A program made the translations under genes and the position numbers. DNA of 64,000 nucleotides from JAGMXM01 sp964458325 (GTDB lineage Bacteria > Verrucomicrobiota > Verrucomicrobiia > Limisphaerales > UBA1319), in the NCBI GenBank assembly GCA_964458325.1, contig CAYWIM010000004.1, positions 1-64,000 on the forward strand, read 5' to 3'. The notes beneath the pieces are model-generated. The model ran no database searches. It saw nothing but the letters and a program-made list of their open reading frames with translations, and was not told the DNA's origin. Positions 18,040 to 25,714 of the stretch are shown here, piece after piece (position 1 is the first letter of the stretch; the number at the start of each line of letters is the position of its first letter).

Positions 18040-18146
18040 GGGTGCAAGTTAGTGGAACCGGCCGTGCCTGACAAGGATTCACCCATTCGCCGACCGCAAG
18101 CGAGCCGAACATTGACAGGCCCGCTCGGGTTGGCCCAGACTTCGGC

Positions 18147-18818
18147 ATGCTCAACGACGGCGAAAAGGGCGCGGTCCTCCAGCGGGACCGGAAGACATAC
18201 GGCATTGCCCCGCACCTCCCCTGCGGCGTGGTCACCGCGGCGACGCTCCGCAAGCTGGCCGATGTCGCCGAAAAATACCAGGTGCCGATGATCAAGGTGA
18301 CCAGCGCGGCCCGCATCGCCCTGCTCGGGATCCCCGAGGAGCATGTCGATGCCGTCTGGGCCGAGCTGGGCATGGATCCGGGCCATGTCGTCGGCATATG
18401 CATCCGAAGCGTCAAGGCATGTCCGGGCACGACGTTCTGCAAGCGCGGCCAGCAGGACAGCCTCGGCGTCGGCCTCGAGCTGGACGAGAAATTTCACGGC
18501 CGGGAATTGCCCGGCAAGATGAAGATCGGCGTCAGCGGCTGCCCCTTCCAATGCGCCGAGACCAGCTTCAAGGACATCGGCCTGGTCGGCACAGCCAAGG
18601 GCTGGCGAGTGCTGGTCGGCGGCAACGGCGGCGCCAGCCCGCGCCTGGCGGATACGTTGGCCCAGAGGATCGATACCCAGGACGCCGTCGGCATGGTCGA
18701 GCGGATCCTTGAGTATTACCGGGCGCATGCCCAGCCGAAGGAGCGCATGGGCAAGCTCATCGAGCGCCTGGGCCTGACCCACATGGAAGAGGCCCTCGGC
18801 CTGGGCCGCAACCCGTGA
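18147..18818 (+). CDS. Small siroheme/[4Fe-4S] sulfite-nitrite reductase-like protein
   Basis: A 223-residue stand-alone protein equivalent to about half of a sulfite/nitrite reductase repeat. A ferredoxin-like N-terminal part (GVVTAATLRKLADVAEKY) is followed by the siroheme/4Fe-4S cysteine pattern C-X5-C (Cys92, Cys98, CPGTTFC) and C-X3-C (Cys132, Cys136, GCPFQC). The fold probably dimerises to build an active site. The closest described types are the small anaerobic sulfite reductases and Dsr-like proteins; the physiological substrate cannot be read from sequence. No electron-transfer partner gene is adjacent. It is convergent with the peptidase gene, one base separating the two stop codons. 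Confidence 0.85.
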   Translation: MLNDGEKGAVLQRDRKTYGIAPHLPCGVVTAATLRKLADVAEKYQVPMIKVTSAARIALLGIPEEHVDAVWAELGMDPGHVVGICIRSVKACPGTTFCKRGQQDSLGVGLELDEKFHGRELPGKMKIGVSGCPFQCAETSFKDIGLVGTAKGWRVLVGGNGGASPRLADTLAQRIDTQDAVGMVERILEYYRAHAQPKERMGKLIERLGLTHMEEALGLGRNP

Positions 18819-18819
18819 G

Positions 18820-20121
18820 TCACCCGGCCTGCCTGCGCCCCGCAAGCAGCGCCTCGATCTCGTCCGCCTCGATCGGGATGCCGGCCATGAGATCCTCGTT
18901 GCCGTGTTCGCCGATCACGACCGTGTTCTCGAGCCGGATCCCGAATCCTTCCTCGGGGAGATAGATGCCGGGCTCGACGGTCATCACCCAGCCCGCCTGG
19001 AACGGCTCGGCCAGGAATCCAACGTCGTGCACGTCCAGCCCGATCGGATGCCCCACGCCGTGCATGAAGTATTTCTTGAACGCGGGCTGATCGGGATCCT
19101 GCCGCCGGATCTCGCTTCGGGACAGCCGGCCCAGCCCCACCAGCTCGCCCTCGATCATCTGCTCGGCTTCCTTCTGCCATTCCTTCCAGCGCTTGCCCGG
19201 CCGGAGGCCCTCGATGCATTGGCGGAACACCCGCAGCACCGCCTGGTAGACCTGCCTCTGCCGCCGGGTGAACCGGCCGCTGACCGGCACGGTCCGCGTC
19301 AGATCCGAGTTGTAGTTCGAGAACCGGGCCGCCACATCCATGAGCAGGAGGTCGCCCTTCCGGCACGCGGCGTTGTTGGCGATGTAATGGAGCGCGCACG
19401 CGTTGCGCCCCGCCGCGATGATCGGCGTGTAGGCGAACCGGGCGCCGCGGCGGATGAACTCGCCGGCGAACTCGGCCTCGATCTCGGCCTCGTTCGCGCC
19501 CGGCTTCACCCGGCGCAGCGCGCGGCGGATCCCGTGGCCGGTGATGGCGCAGGCCTGGCGGATCAGGTCGATTTCGGCCGGGCTTTTAACGCTGCGCAGC
19601 CGGTGCATCAGCCGCGCCAGGCGCTCATACCGGTGCAAGGGATAGCGCCGCTGGCATTCGGCCACGAATCGCGCATCGCGGGTCTCGACGGCCACCACGG
19701 CGCGCTTGTGCTCGTTCGAGTTCAGATAGACGGCCTCGCATTCGCACATCAGGCGGTGGAACAGGGCGGCGAACTCCCCGAGCCCGAGCACGGTCCGGAT
19801 CCCGGTGCGCCGGCGGGCCTCCTCCGGCGTCAGCTTCGATCCCTCCCATGTCGCGATCCGCGGCGTCTGCTCGCGCAGGAACAGGATCTCCCGGTCCTTC
19901 TCGTCGTCGGCGTCGGGGAACATCAACAGAACGGTTTCCTCCTGCTCGATCCCCGTGAGGTAGCAGAGATCGGAGCTGGGCTCCATCCGAAGGGTGCCGT
20001 CAGCGTTGGTGGGAAGGATGTCGTTGGCATTGACCACCGCCAAGGCGCGCGGCTGCATCAGCTCGCACAGCCGCCGGCGGTTGGCCGTCCACAGATCTGC
20101 CAGTGTCGATCCGTTTTTCAT
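18820..20121 (-). CDS. pepP: Xaa-Pro aminopeptidase (M24B metallopeptidase)
   Basis: Removes N-terminal residues preceding proline; cytoplasmic dimetal enzyme of 433 residues. The N-terminal AMP_N domain (NANDILPTNADGTLRMEPSS, then CYLTGIEQ) is followed by the pita-bread domain. All five metal ligands are visible: Asp in LLLMDVAAR, Asp in YNSDLTRT, His in GVGHPIGLDVHD, Glu in VEPGIYLP and Glu in IRLENTVV. The start MKNGSTLADL fits the family; in-frame sequence extends further upstream but is not conserved. It stands alone downstream of a repeat-rich intergenic region. Confidence 0.93.
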   Translation of the reverse strand: MKNGSTLADLWTANRRRLCELMQPRALAVVNANDILPTNADGTLRMEPSSDLCYLTGIEQEETVLLMFPDADDEKDREILFLREQTPRIATWEGSKLTPEEARRRTGIRTVLGLGEFAALFHRLMCECEAVYLNSNEHKRAVVAVETRDARFVAECQRRYPLHRYERLARLMHRLRSVKSPAEIDLIRQACAITGHGIRRALRRVKPGANEAEIEAEFAGEFIRRGARFAYTPIIAAGRNACALHYIANNAACRKGDLLLMDVAARFSNYNSDLTRTVPVSGRFTRRQRQVYQAVLRVFRQCIEGLRPGKRWKEWQKEAEQMIEGELVGLGRLSRSEIRRQDPDQPAFKKYFMHGVGHPIGLDVHDVGFLAEPFQAGWVMTVEPGIYLPEEGFGIRLENTVVIGEHGNEDLMAGIPIEADEIEALLAGRRQAG

Positions 20122-20450
20122 GGGCGATTCGAGCCTGGGGGGATGGATGAAGAATCGTTCGTCCCCGAAGCGGCATGACCTTGGCAGAATGAGATCCGCC
20201 TGGCAACGACAGACGTCGGAAAGGACCGATTCCCCCCGCGCCGGGTTGCAGGACAACATTCTTCCGCTCTTGATGCGTCCGATCGCACTTGGGCCATCGT
20301 CCGCAGATTGTCTTCTCCCTCCCCTCCGCGGCAGTGGAGGGGAGGGTCGGGGAGAGGCGGGCGTTGGAACGAGCCCCTCCCTGTCCCTCCCAGCCTCTCC
20401 CCGCTGGCGCGGGGCGAGGGGGAGGAGGAGTCAGGAATCAGAGTTGTCTC

Positions 20451-20640
20451 CCGCAGAGGCGCGGAGGCGCAGAGGAGGAGACGATGGAGATGAACGAAAC
20501 TTCTTCTTCTGTGCGTCTCGGCGGCTATAATTTCGAGTCAACTTCCGTGTGTTCCGCGTGTTCCGCGGGCTAAAAATGCGCAGTGTTAAGCCTGCGGCTA
20601 CGGTTTAAACTTCTCTGCGTCTCTGCGTCTCTGCGGGAGA
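20451..20640. repeat. Inverted pair of CTCTGCGTCTCTGCG-type arms
   Basis: The left arm CCGCAGAGGCGCGGAGGCGC (20451-20470) continues AGAG. It is the approximate reverse complement of the right arm at 20611-20635 (TTCTCTGCGTCTCTGCGTCT then CTGCG). Between them is AT-richer DNA with TTCTTCTTCTGTGCG, and CTTCTTCTGACCTTCG follows the right arm, so a secondary direct similarity exists. The layout resembles dispersed intergenic elements I associate with environmental Verrucomicrobiota. It encodes no protein. Confidence 0.6.
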
Positions 20641-20704
20641 AAGTTCTTCTTCTGACCTTCGTGGTGAAAGGATTTGTGTTGGTTCCCCTCCCCAGCCTCC
20701 GTGT

Positions 20705-20740
20705 CCCTCCCCCCCCGCTCGTGCCTCGCGGGGGGAGGGA
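20705..20740. repeat. G-run palindrome
   Basis: The CCCTCCCCCCCCGC arm pairs with GCGGGGGGAGGG around a short TCGTGCCTC loop. Related units occur at 7661-7705 and 31255-31294. It lies 50 bp upstream of the cyclophilin gene, and the G-rich strand could form a quadruplex or a strong hairpin. Confidence 0.65.
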
Positions 20741-20790
20741 ATTGTCTCCGCGGGGGCGGCGCGCCCGGCGCTTGACGTCGGACGCGGGAG

Positions 20791-22011
20791 ATGGAACACA
20801 ATGGGGGCAGATTGAATTCGATCCATTCGACGCATTGGGCACACCTCATCCGGCAAGGGATACTCGGGATGTTTTTGGCGGGAGGGATTGGTCTGGTCAC
20901 CGGGGCGGATGCGGAGGGCATTTTTGCCGACTTCACCACGAGCCTGGGGGATTTCACCTGCCAACTGCATTACGTCGAGGCGCCGCAGGCGGTGGCCAAC
21001 TGGATCGGCCTGACGACGGGCGCGCGCTCCTGGATCGATCCCGCGACCGGCCGGGTTCGATCCGAGCCTTTTTACGACGGGCTGACGTTCCATCGGGTCA
21101 TCCCCGGATTCATGATCCAGGGGGGCTCGCCCAACGGCCTGGGCACCGACGGGCCCGGCTACGGATTCCCCGACGAGTTCCATGCTTCGCTGCGCCATGA
21201 CGGCGCCGGCGTGCTGTCCATGGCCAACTCCGGGCCGGACTCGAACGGGGCCCAATTCTTCATCACCGTGACGAACACCGCCTGGCTGGACGGCGTGCAC
21301 ACGGTCTTCGGCCGGGTGATCAGCGGGCTGCCGGTGGTCCATGCGATCAGCCAGGTCGCCCGCGATTCGAACAACAAACCTCTCACCAACGTGACGATCG
21401 CCCGCGTCGCGATCCGCCGGATCGGCGAGGCCGCCCAGGCCTTCGACATCCATGCCCAAAACCTGCCTGCGGTCTCCTCCGCGCCGCTGAGCATCGAGCG
21501 CGAAGCCGGCGCCGTCAGCCTCCGCTTCGATCTTCCCCTCCACTCGCACCATTTCCTCGCCGAGTCCGCCGACCTCGCCGGCTGGAGCTACAGCGATCTC
21601 GGAATCGAAGCGGCCGTTTCGGGGCTGGACCGCGTTGCGCGCACAACCGCCGATGCCGCCCGCTTTTTCACCCTCAGCCGCGTCCAGTATCCGGGGTCGA
21701 CATTCGCCCCCCGGACGCTTCACGGGAGTACGCTGGCGCTGACGTTCCTGGGCGGCGGCAATCTCCGAATCGTTTTCAACGAGGCGGGAGGCGGGACCTA
21801 CGACTACAGCGGGACACCGGGAACGGTCGCGGGCTACCTGTACAACCAGGGGCCCTATCGCGGATCGCTCTGGCCCATCCAGTATTCGGGCCTGGTGCCG
21901 ATGAGGCTTCAGCTCTATTTCACAAGCGATTCGGCGGGCACGTTCTCGGGCACCGCCTATGCCGCCCAACCGTTTTCGGTCTCGGGGCCGTTCACGCTGG
22001 CCGGACCTTGA
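20791..22011 (+). CDS. Secreted cyclophilin-type peptidyl-prolyl isomerase with extra C-terminal domain
   Basis: A 406-residue protein. An N-terminal hydrophobic segment (about 20-38) suggests export. The cyclophilin domain covers about 45-210: FYDGLTFHRVIPGFMIQGGSP carries the catalytic Arg and the FMIQGG signature, and SNGAQFFITVTNTAWLDGVHTVFGRV completes the core. A linker leads to about 190 further residues of beta-rich sequence that I do not recognise, ending in SGPFTLAGP. The C-terminal half may be a Verrucomicrobiota surface or sorting domain. ATG at 20869, with AAGGG upstream, is an alternative start that would leave a shorter signal peptide. Confidence 0.85.
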   Translation: MEHNGGRLNSIHSTHWAHLIRQGILGMFLAGGIGLVTGADAEGIFADFTTSLGDFTCQLHYVEAPQAVANWIGLTTGARSWIDPATGRVRSEPFYDGLTFHRVIPGFMIQGGSPNGLGTDGPGYGFPDEFHASLRHDGAGVLSMANSGPDSNGAQFFITVTNTAWLDGVHTVFGRVISGLPVVHAISQVARDSNNKPLTNVTIARVAIRRIGEAAQAFDIHAQNLPAVSSAPLSIEREAGAVSLRFDLPLHSHHFLAESADLAGWSYSDLGIEAAVSGLDRVARTTADAARFFTLSRVQYPGSTFAPRTLHGSTLALTFLGGGNLRIVFNEAGGGTYDYSGTPGTVAGYLYNQGPYRGSLWPIQYSGLVPMRLQLYFTSDSAGTFSGTAYAAQPFSVSGPFTLAGP

Positions 22012-22023
22012 ACCGGCGATCCA

Positions 22024-22950
22024 ATGACGCGCAACCACATTGCGATGGCGATCGGGGCGCACCCCGACGACATCGAGTTCATGATGGCGGGCACGCTGGC
22101 CTTGCTCGAGCAGGCCGGTTGCCAGACGCACTGCCTCAACCTCGCCAGCGGCTCCTGCGGGAGCGCCGAACACCCGGCGGCCCGGCTCCGGGCCATCCGG
22201 CGCCGGGAAGGCCAGGCCGCCGCGCGCGTGCTGGGCGCCGTCTATCATGAAAGCCTGGTCGACGATCTCGAGATCTACTACGAGCGCCCCACGCTCCGCC
22301 GCCTGGCGGCCGTCATCCGCGAGGTGCGCCCGACGATTCTGCTGGTTCCGTCCCCCCAGGATTACATGGAAGATCATGCGAACACGTGCCGGCTGGCGGT
22401 GACCGCCGCGTTCGTGCGCGGCATGCGGAACTTTACGACCCTGCCCCGCCGCGCCCCGATCCCGAGCGATCTGACCGTATATCACGCAATGCCCCACGGG
22501 CTGCGCGATCCGCTCCGGCGCCGCATCCGGCCCGGCGCTTACGTCAACACCACCGCGGTCCAGGATCTCAAGCGCACCGCGCTCAGCCAGCACCGCAGCC
22601 AGATGTCCTGGCTCGAGACCTCCCAGCGGATGAACCAGTACCTCATGACCATGGAGCAGTTCGCGCTCGAGGTGGGCCGGGGCTCAGGCCGGTTCCGTTT
22701 CGCTGAAGGCTGGCGCCGGCGGCTCCATTACGGATTCTGCTCCCCGGACGCCGATCCGCTCCGGGATCTTTTAGGGCGGAATTACCTTTTGGACACCCGC
22801 TACGAAGCCGCACTCGAACACCCCCACACTTGCGACTGCGCAGAGCGTCTCGAGTCCGCAACGCCGGATCAGGCCCCCCTGCGCCGCCGGAGCAGGCAGG
22901 GAATCCGGCCTGCAGAATCGTCCAGGCCGCGCGCCGCACGGCCAGAGTGA
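22024..22950 (+). CDS. PIG-L/LmbE family deacetylase
   Basis: A zinc-dependent N-acyl deacetylase fold of 308 residues. The AHPDDIEF motif (residues 12-19) supplies the metal-binding His and Asp-Asp pair, and the EDHANT segment carries a further His ligand. Family members deacetylate GlcNAc-containing small molecules or glycolipids. It begins 12 bp after the cyclophilin stop and is followed 17 bp later by a NagB-like gene. This suggests removal of an acetyl group from an amino sugar followed by isomerisation or deamination. The C-terminal 60 residues are Arg/Pro-rich and poorly conserved-looking. Confidence 0.9.
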   Translation: MTRNHIAMAIGAHPDDIEFMMAGTLALLEQAGCQTHCLNLASGSCGSAEHPAARLRAIRRREGQAAARVLGAVYHESLVDDLEIYYERPTLRRLAAVIREVRPTILLVPSPQDYMEDHANTCRLAVTAAFVRGMRNFTTLPRRAPIPSDLTVYHAMPHGLRDPLRRRIRPGAYVNTTAVQDLKRTALSQHRSQMSWLETSQRMNQYLMTMEQFALEVGRGSGRFRFAEGWRRRLHYGFCSPDADPLRDLLGRNYLLDTRYEAALEHPHTCDCAERLESATPDQAPLRRRSRQGIRPAESSRPRAARPE

Positions 22951-22967
22951 TCAAACCCAATCCATCT

Positions 22968-23900
22968 ATGCCACGCCGATTCAGCGCCATCTCGCCGGAC
23001 TGGTGGGATTACACCACCCTCGATCTCGATCTCGTCGAGGCCGTCGCCCGGCTCACGCCGCGGGACCTCGAACGACTCTCGCGGCCCGGCTTCCGGGTCG
23101 TGATGTACGACACCCTCGAGGAATTTTACCTGGCGGAAGCCCTCGAATACATCGAGGCCTGGCGGTCGAGCACGGACGATAATCCCGCCGGTGTCTGCGG
23201 CCCGATCGGCCCGACCGAGCAACTGCCGCTGGTCGCCCGCCTGGTCAATGAGCTCAGCCTCAACATCCGTTCCTCCCATTTCTGGGGCATGGATGAATGG
23301 TATATCGATGGCCGCGAGGCGCCCGCAACCCATCCGCTCTCGTTCGAGCGCGCCGACCGCGAGCTTTGCTTCAACCGGATCGACCGCCGCCTGCGGATGC
23401 CCGATGCGCACCTCCACTTTCCCAAGGCCGACACTGCGCCCTACCGCCAAAGCTGGGATGCCGGCGTGCGATGCGCGGTCATGCAGGGCGGGCAGGGCGA
23501 CGTCAAACACTGGGCCTTCAACGATCCGCCGCGGCGCACGGGAAAATACCGGGAGGCGCCCCCGACGCCAGCCGAATACCGCCGCCTGGCCACGCGCGTC
23601 GTGCAGCTCCACCCGCTTACGATCGCCCAGAACGCCCGCACCAGCGGCGGCGGCAACATCTCGCTCGTGCCCACCATGGCGATCAGCGTCGGGCCGCTCG
23701 AGACCTGGCTGGCCGAAAAGGTCTCGATCTGGCAGGCTGGCACGCACGATAATCCGTTCGGCCAGCGCCTGACCGCTTACATGATCTCGAAGAGGATGCC
23801 CGACAGCGCTGTCCCGATGTCGCTCCTCGCCGATCATCCCAACGTCCAGTTCAATTATTACCGCGGCGGCCTCGGCACCTGCGCCGTCGAGATGCATTAG
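22968..23900 (+). CDS. Glucosamine-6-phosphate isomerase-like (NagB-family) protein
   Basis: A 310-residue protein of the NagB/RpiA/CoA-transferase-like superfamily. HFWGMDEWY corresponds to the catalytic-Asp LDEY region of NagB. MQGGQGDVKHWAFNDPP corresponds to the GxGxDGHIAFNEP catalytic loop, but the Asp-to-His spacing is one residue longer and the final Glu is Asp. ISLVPTMAISVG resembles the conserved allosteric/substrate region. The altered loop suggests a related but not identical reaction. It follows the deacetylase gene closely and probably shares its transcript. The start MPRRFSAISPDWW is preferred because upstream in-frame sequence overlaps the deacetylase gene. Confidence 0.8.
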   Translation: MPRRFSAISPDWWDYTTLDLDLVEAVARLTPRDLERLSRPGFRVVMYDTLEEFYLAEALEYIEAWRSSTDDNPAGVCGPIGPTEQLPLVARLVNELSLNIRSSHFWGMDEWYIDGREAPATHPLSFERADRELCFNRIDRRLRMPDAHLHFPKADTAPYRQSWDAGVRCAVMQGGQGDVKHWAFNDPPRRTGKYREAPPTPAEYRRLATRVVQLHPLTIAQNARTSGGGNISLVPTMAISVGPLETWLAEKVSIWQAGTHDNPFGQRLTAYMISKRMPDSAVPMSLLADHPNVQFNYYRGGLGTCAVEMH

Positions 23901-23909
23901 AACAGGCCC

Positions 23910-25046
23910 CTACGCCAGGTCCCGCATGGTCTTGACCGGGATGTCGCGGGTGGACGGTTCGGCGAGCGGCTTCAGGGAGGAAGCATCGAAACGATATCCC
24001 TCGTTGGACACCAGGGGCCAGACGATCGGCGCCAGGCAGAGGACCGCCGCCTGGAACCCTTGGACGGTGGCGCCGAGGTTGCCCGTGTGGGCGGAGTTAT
24101 CCGCTTCGTTCTCGATGACGAACGGCCTGGAAAAACCGCGCTGCATCAGGGTCTGGAGAAAGCAGCGCCAATCCATGCTGTCCGTGCCCCCGAAGCCGGG
24201 CAGCATGGGCTCGTAGTGGTGCCGGTCCCAGGCGTGGGCCGGGATGGGGACGCCCGCTCGCTTGGCCAGGGCGGGGTCCACCGCCTGCATGGGGTAGAGT
24301 GCGCCCCAGTGAATTCGCGCCGCGCTGTTCAGGTTCCGGGTGCCCTTGATATGCACCCGGTGGATGCGGGCCATGTCGGAGGCCTGGATGACGTCGGTGG
24401 GATTGATGTTCTGCCAGACGTCGTGGGACGGATCGTAAGTTTCGCCGTGGGCCTTGCTGGGAAGGAGGGCGTACATCAGTTTGCGCGCGGCCAGCGTTCC
24501 AGGAAGGTTGTTGAACGTGGTGGGGCAGGTGGCCGGCTCCCAGCCTTCCATGGGGCAGTTCTCGTAAACGAGGGTTACCCCCAGGCTTTCGGCGTAGCGG
24601 ACGATCGGGCCGAACACGCGCTTGTATTCCTCGAGATTCTTCTCGAACCCGCGGTCCTGCACGCCCAGTTCGTGGTTGTAGCCCACAAATGTCCCCACCT
24701 TGACGTCGTTCCGGTCGCCGCCGCAGAGGTGTGCGATCCGGATGAGCTTGAGCAGGTGATCCTGGTTGTGGGCGCGCTCGACGGGATCGCCGCCGATCAG
24801 ATTCTCATAGGCGCCCACGGAGAAGCGCAAGCCCTCTCGCTGGCAGGTCTCGATCAACCGCTTCGCCTGGTCGGGGCCGAACTCCTCATAATCGAGGTGC
24901 GTCGCCACGTGGTCGGCGCGCGTCCCGTCGCGCCGGAAGACGCACAGCTCCATGCCTTGGGCGCCGATGATCTTGGTCTTGCTGACGATCTGCTTGAGAG
25001 TCAGGGCCTTGAAGGCCGAGGTCATAACCCAAATCGGATTGTTCAT
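23910..25046 (-). CDS. Sugar phosphate isomerase/epimerase-like TIM-barrel protein
   Basis: A 378-residue xylose-isomerase-like TIM barrel (AP_endonuc_2 type). The pattern includes GAQGMELCVFRRDG, VKVGTFVGYNHELG, LVYENCPMEG, the YDPSHDVWQNI metal-ligand segment, RIHRVHIKGT and FVIENEAD. Family members interconvert keto and aldo sugars or act on inositol derivatives, with a divalent metal held by Glu, Asp, His and Glu residues. There is no signal peptide with the start at MNNPIWVMTSAF, so it is cytoplasmic. It is convergent with the NagB-like gene, with 9 bp between stops. Substrate unknown; it may act on the same sugar as its neighbours. Confidence 0.85.
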   Translation of the reverse strand: MNNPIWVMTSAFKALTLKQIVSKTKIIGAQGMELCVFRRDGTRADHVATHLDYEEFGPDQAKRLIETCQREGLRFSVGAYENLIGGDPVERAHNQDHLLKLIRIAHLCGGDRNDVKVGTFVGYNHELGVQDRGFEKNLEEYKRVFGPIVRYAESLGVTLVYENCPMEGWEPATCPTTFNNLPGTLAARKLMYALLPSKAHGETYDPSHDVWQNINPTDVIQASDMARIHRVHIKGTRNLNSAARIHWGALYPMQAVDPALAKRAGVPIPAHAWDRHHYEPMLPGFGGTDSMDWRCFLQTLMQRGFSRPFVIENEADNSAHTGNLGATVQGFQAAVLCLAPIVWPLVSNEGYRFDASSLKPLAEPSTRDIPVKTMRDLA

Positions 25047-25714
25047 AGCGGTCTTTCGTGCGATCTGATGTTCCGTGCCCGGACCGGTCTGGATCGAGGC
25101 CGCCAAAATGGCAAGCCTCCGAGCTCCGGACACGCGCTATAGGCATCCCACAATCCTGGATTGCCCGCAAGCCAAACAAGGGCAAGCCGGCTGATTTACA
25201 TGAGCGCGAACTTCTGCGAATGACAATGACACGCTACCGTGGCTCGGCTGCTCCCCCGGGCATCTCGGGGCTGGCTTGGGCTTCGGGAATCCTTGCCGGA
25301 AGGCTTGGCGTTCGGAGCCGCTCCCACGCGAGACTGCTCCTGTATAGGGGTCAGTCAATGAGATTGTCACAGTCTACACAGGCGTTGGTTTGATGAGGAG
25401 TCACCGTTGGCGGGCTGGCGTTGGAACAGTCAAGCCAAGTGTCCCCGACTCTGGCGCGCCTGGGCCAACCTCTCCAGGAGCCGGTGCCGGTCCTGGCCAT
25501 CCTCGAAGATGACTTCCCGCCGGCCAACGCGATTCATGACGTGGCAGATCGCTCCGGGATATTGAATGGGGAGTTTCCGAGCCGTGCCCGAATTCGCCCA
25601 CAGTGCCAATTCGGCGTCATGAATATAGTGCAACCTCATTCACTAACCCTATTCCGTATTATCCCTTCCGGCTCATTTGTCAATAATTTAGATACTAACC
25701 CATTGGTTCGCTTC
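25047..25714. other. Intergenic region with transposase relic
   Basis: A 668-bp stretch without an intact gene. It contains the RAYT relic at 25430-25639. About 70 bp of AT-rich DNA (25640-25714) follows, containing TCAATAATTTAGATACTAAC and unlike the GC-rich surroundings. The remainder (25047-25400) shows nothing recognisable. Together these look like the scar of an insertion or deletion next to the DUF4143 ATPase gene. Confidence 0.6.
25430..25639 (-). pseudogene. Truncated REP-associated tyrosine transposase (RAYT) N-terminus
   Basis: The translation contains ARKLPIQYPGAICHVMNRVG followed by RREVIFEDGQDRHRLLERLAQA. This matches the start of IS200-like RAYT (TnpA-REP) proteins, which typically begin MARKLRIQYPGAIYHVMNRG and continue RREPIF.D..DR..FL..L. 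It stops after about 45 family residues, before the catalytic HUH and Tyr motifs, so it cannot be active. The initial Met is replaced (TARKL). RAYTs are the proteins thought to mobilise REP elements, and this window carries three REP-like units. Confidence 0.85.

Larger units (their letters stand above)
20122..20790. other. Repeat-rich intergenic region
   Basis: A 669-bp gap between divergent genes. It contains pyrimidine/purine-rich palindromes of the CTCCCCTCC/GGAGGGGAG kind at about 20310-20435, an inverted pair of CAGAG-type arms (20451-20640) and a G-run palindrome (20705-20740). Reading frames crossing it are low-complexity and resemble no protein family. Promoters for pepP (minus) and the cyclophilin gene (plus) should lie near its ends, but no clear boxes are visible. 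Confidence 0.6.

Noticed and set aside
20300..20640. Possible CRISPR-like repeats
   Set aside because: The GC-rich units are irregular, inverted and without equal-length spacers; no cas gene is present.
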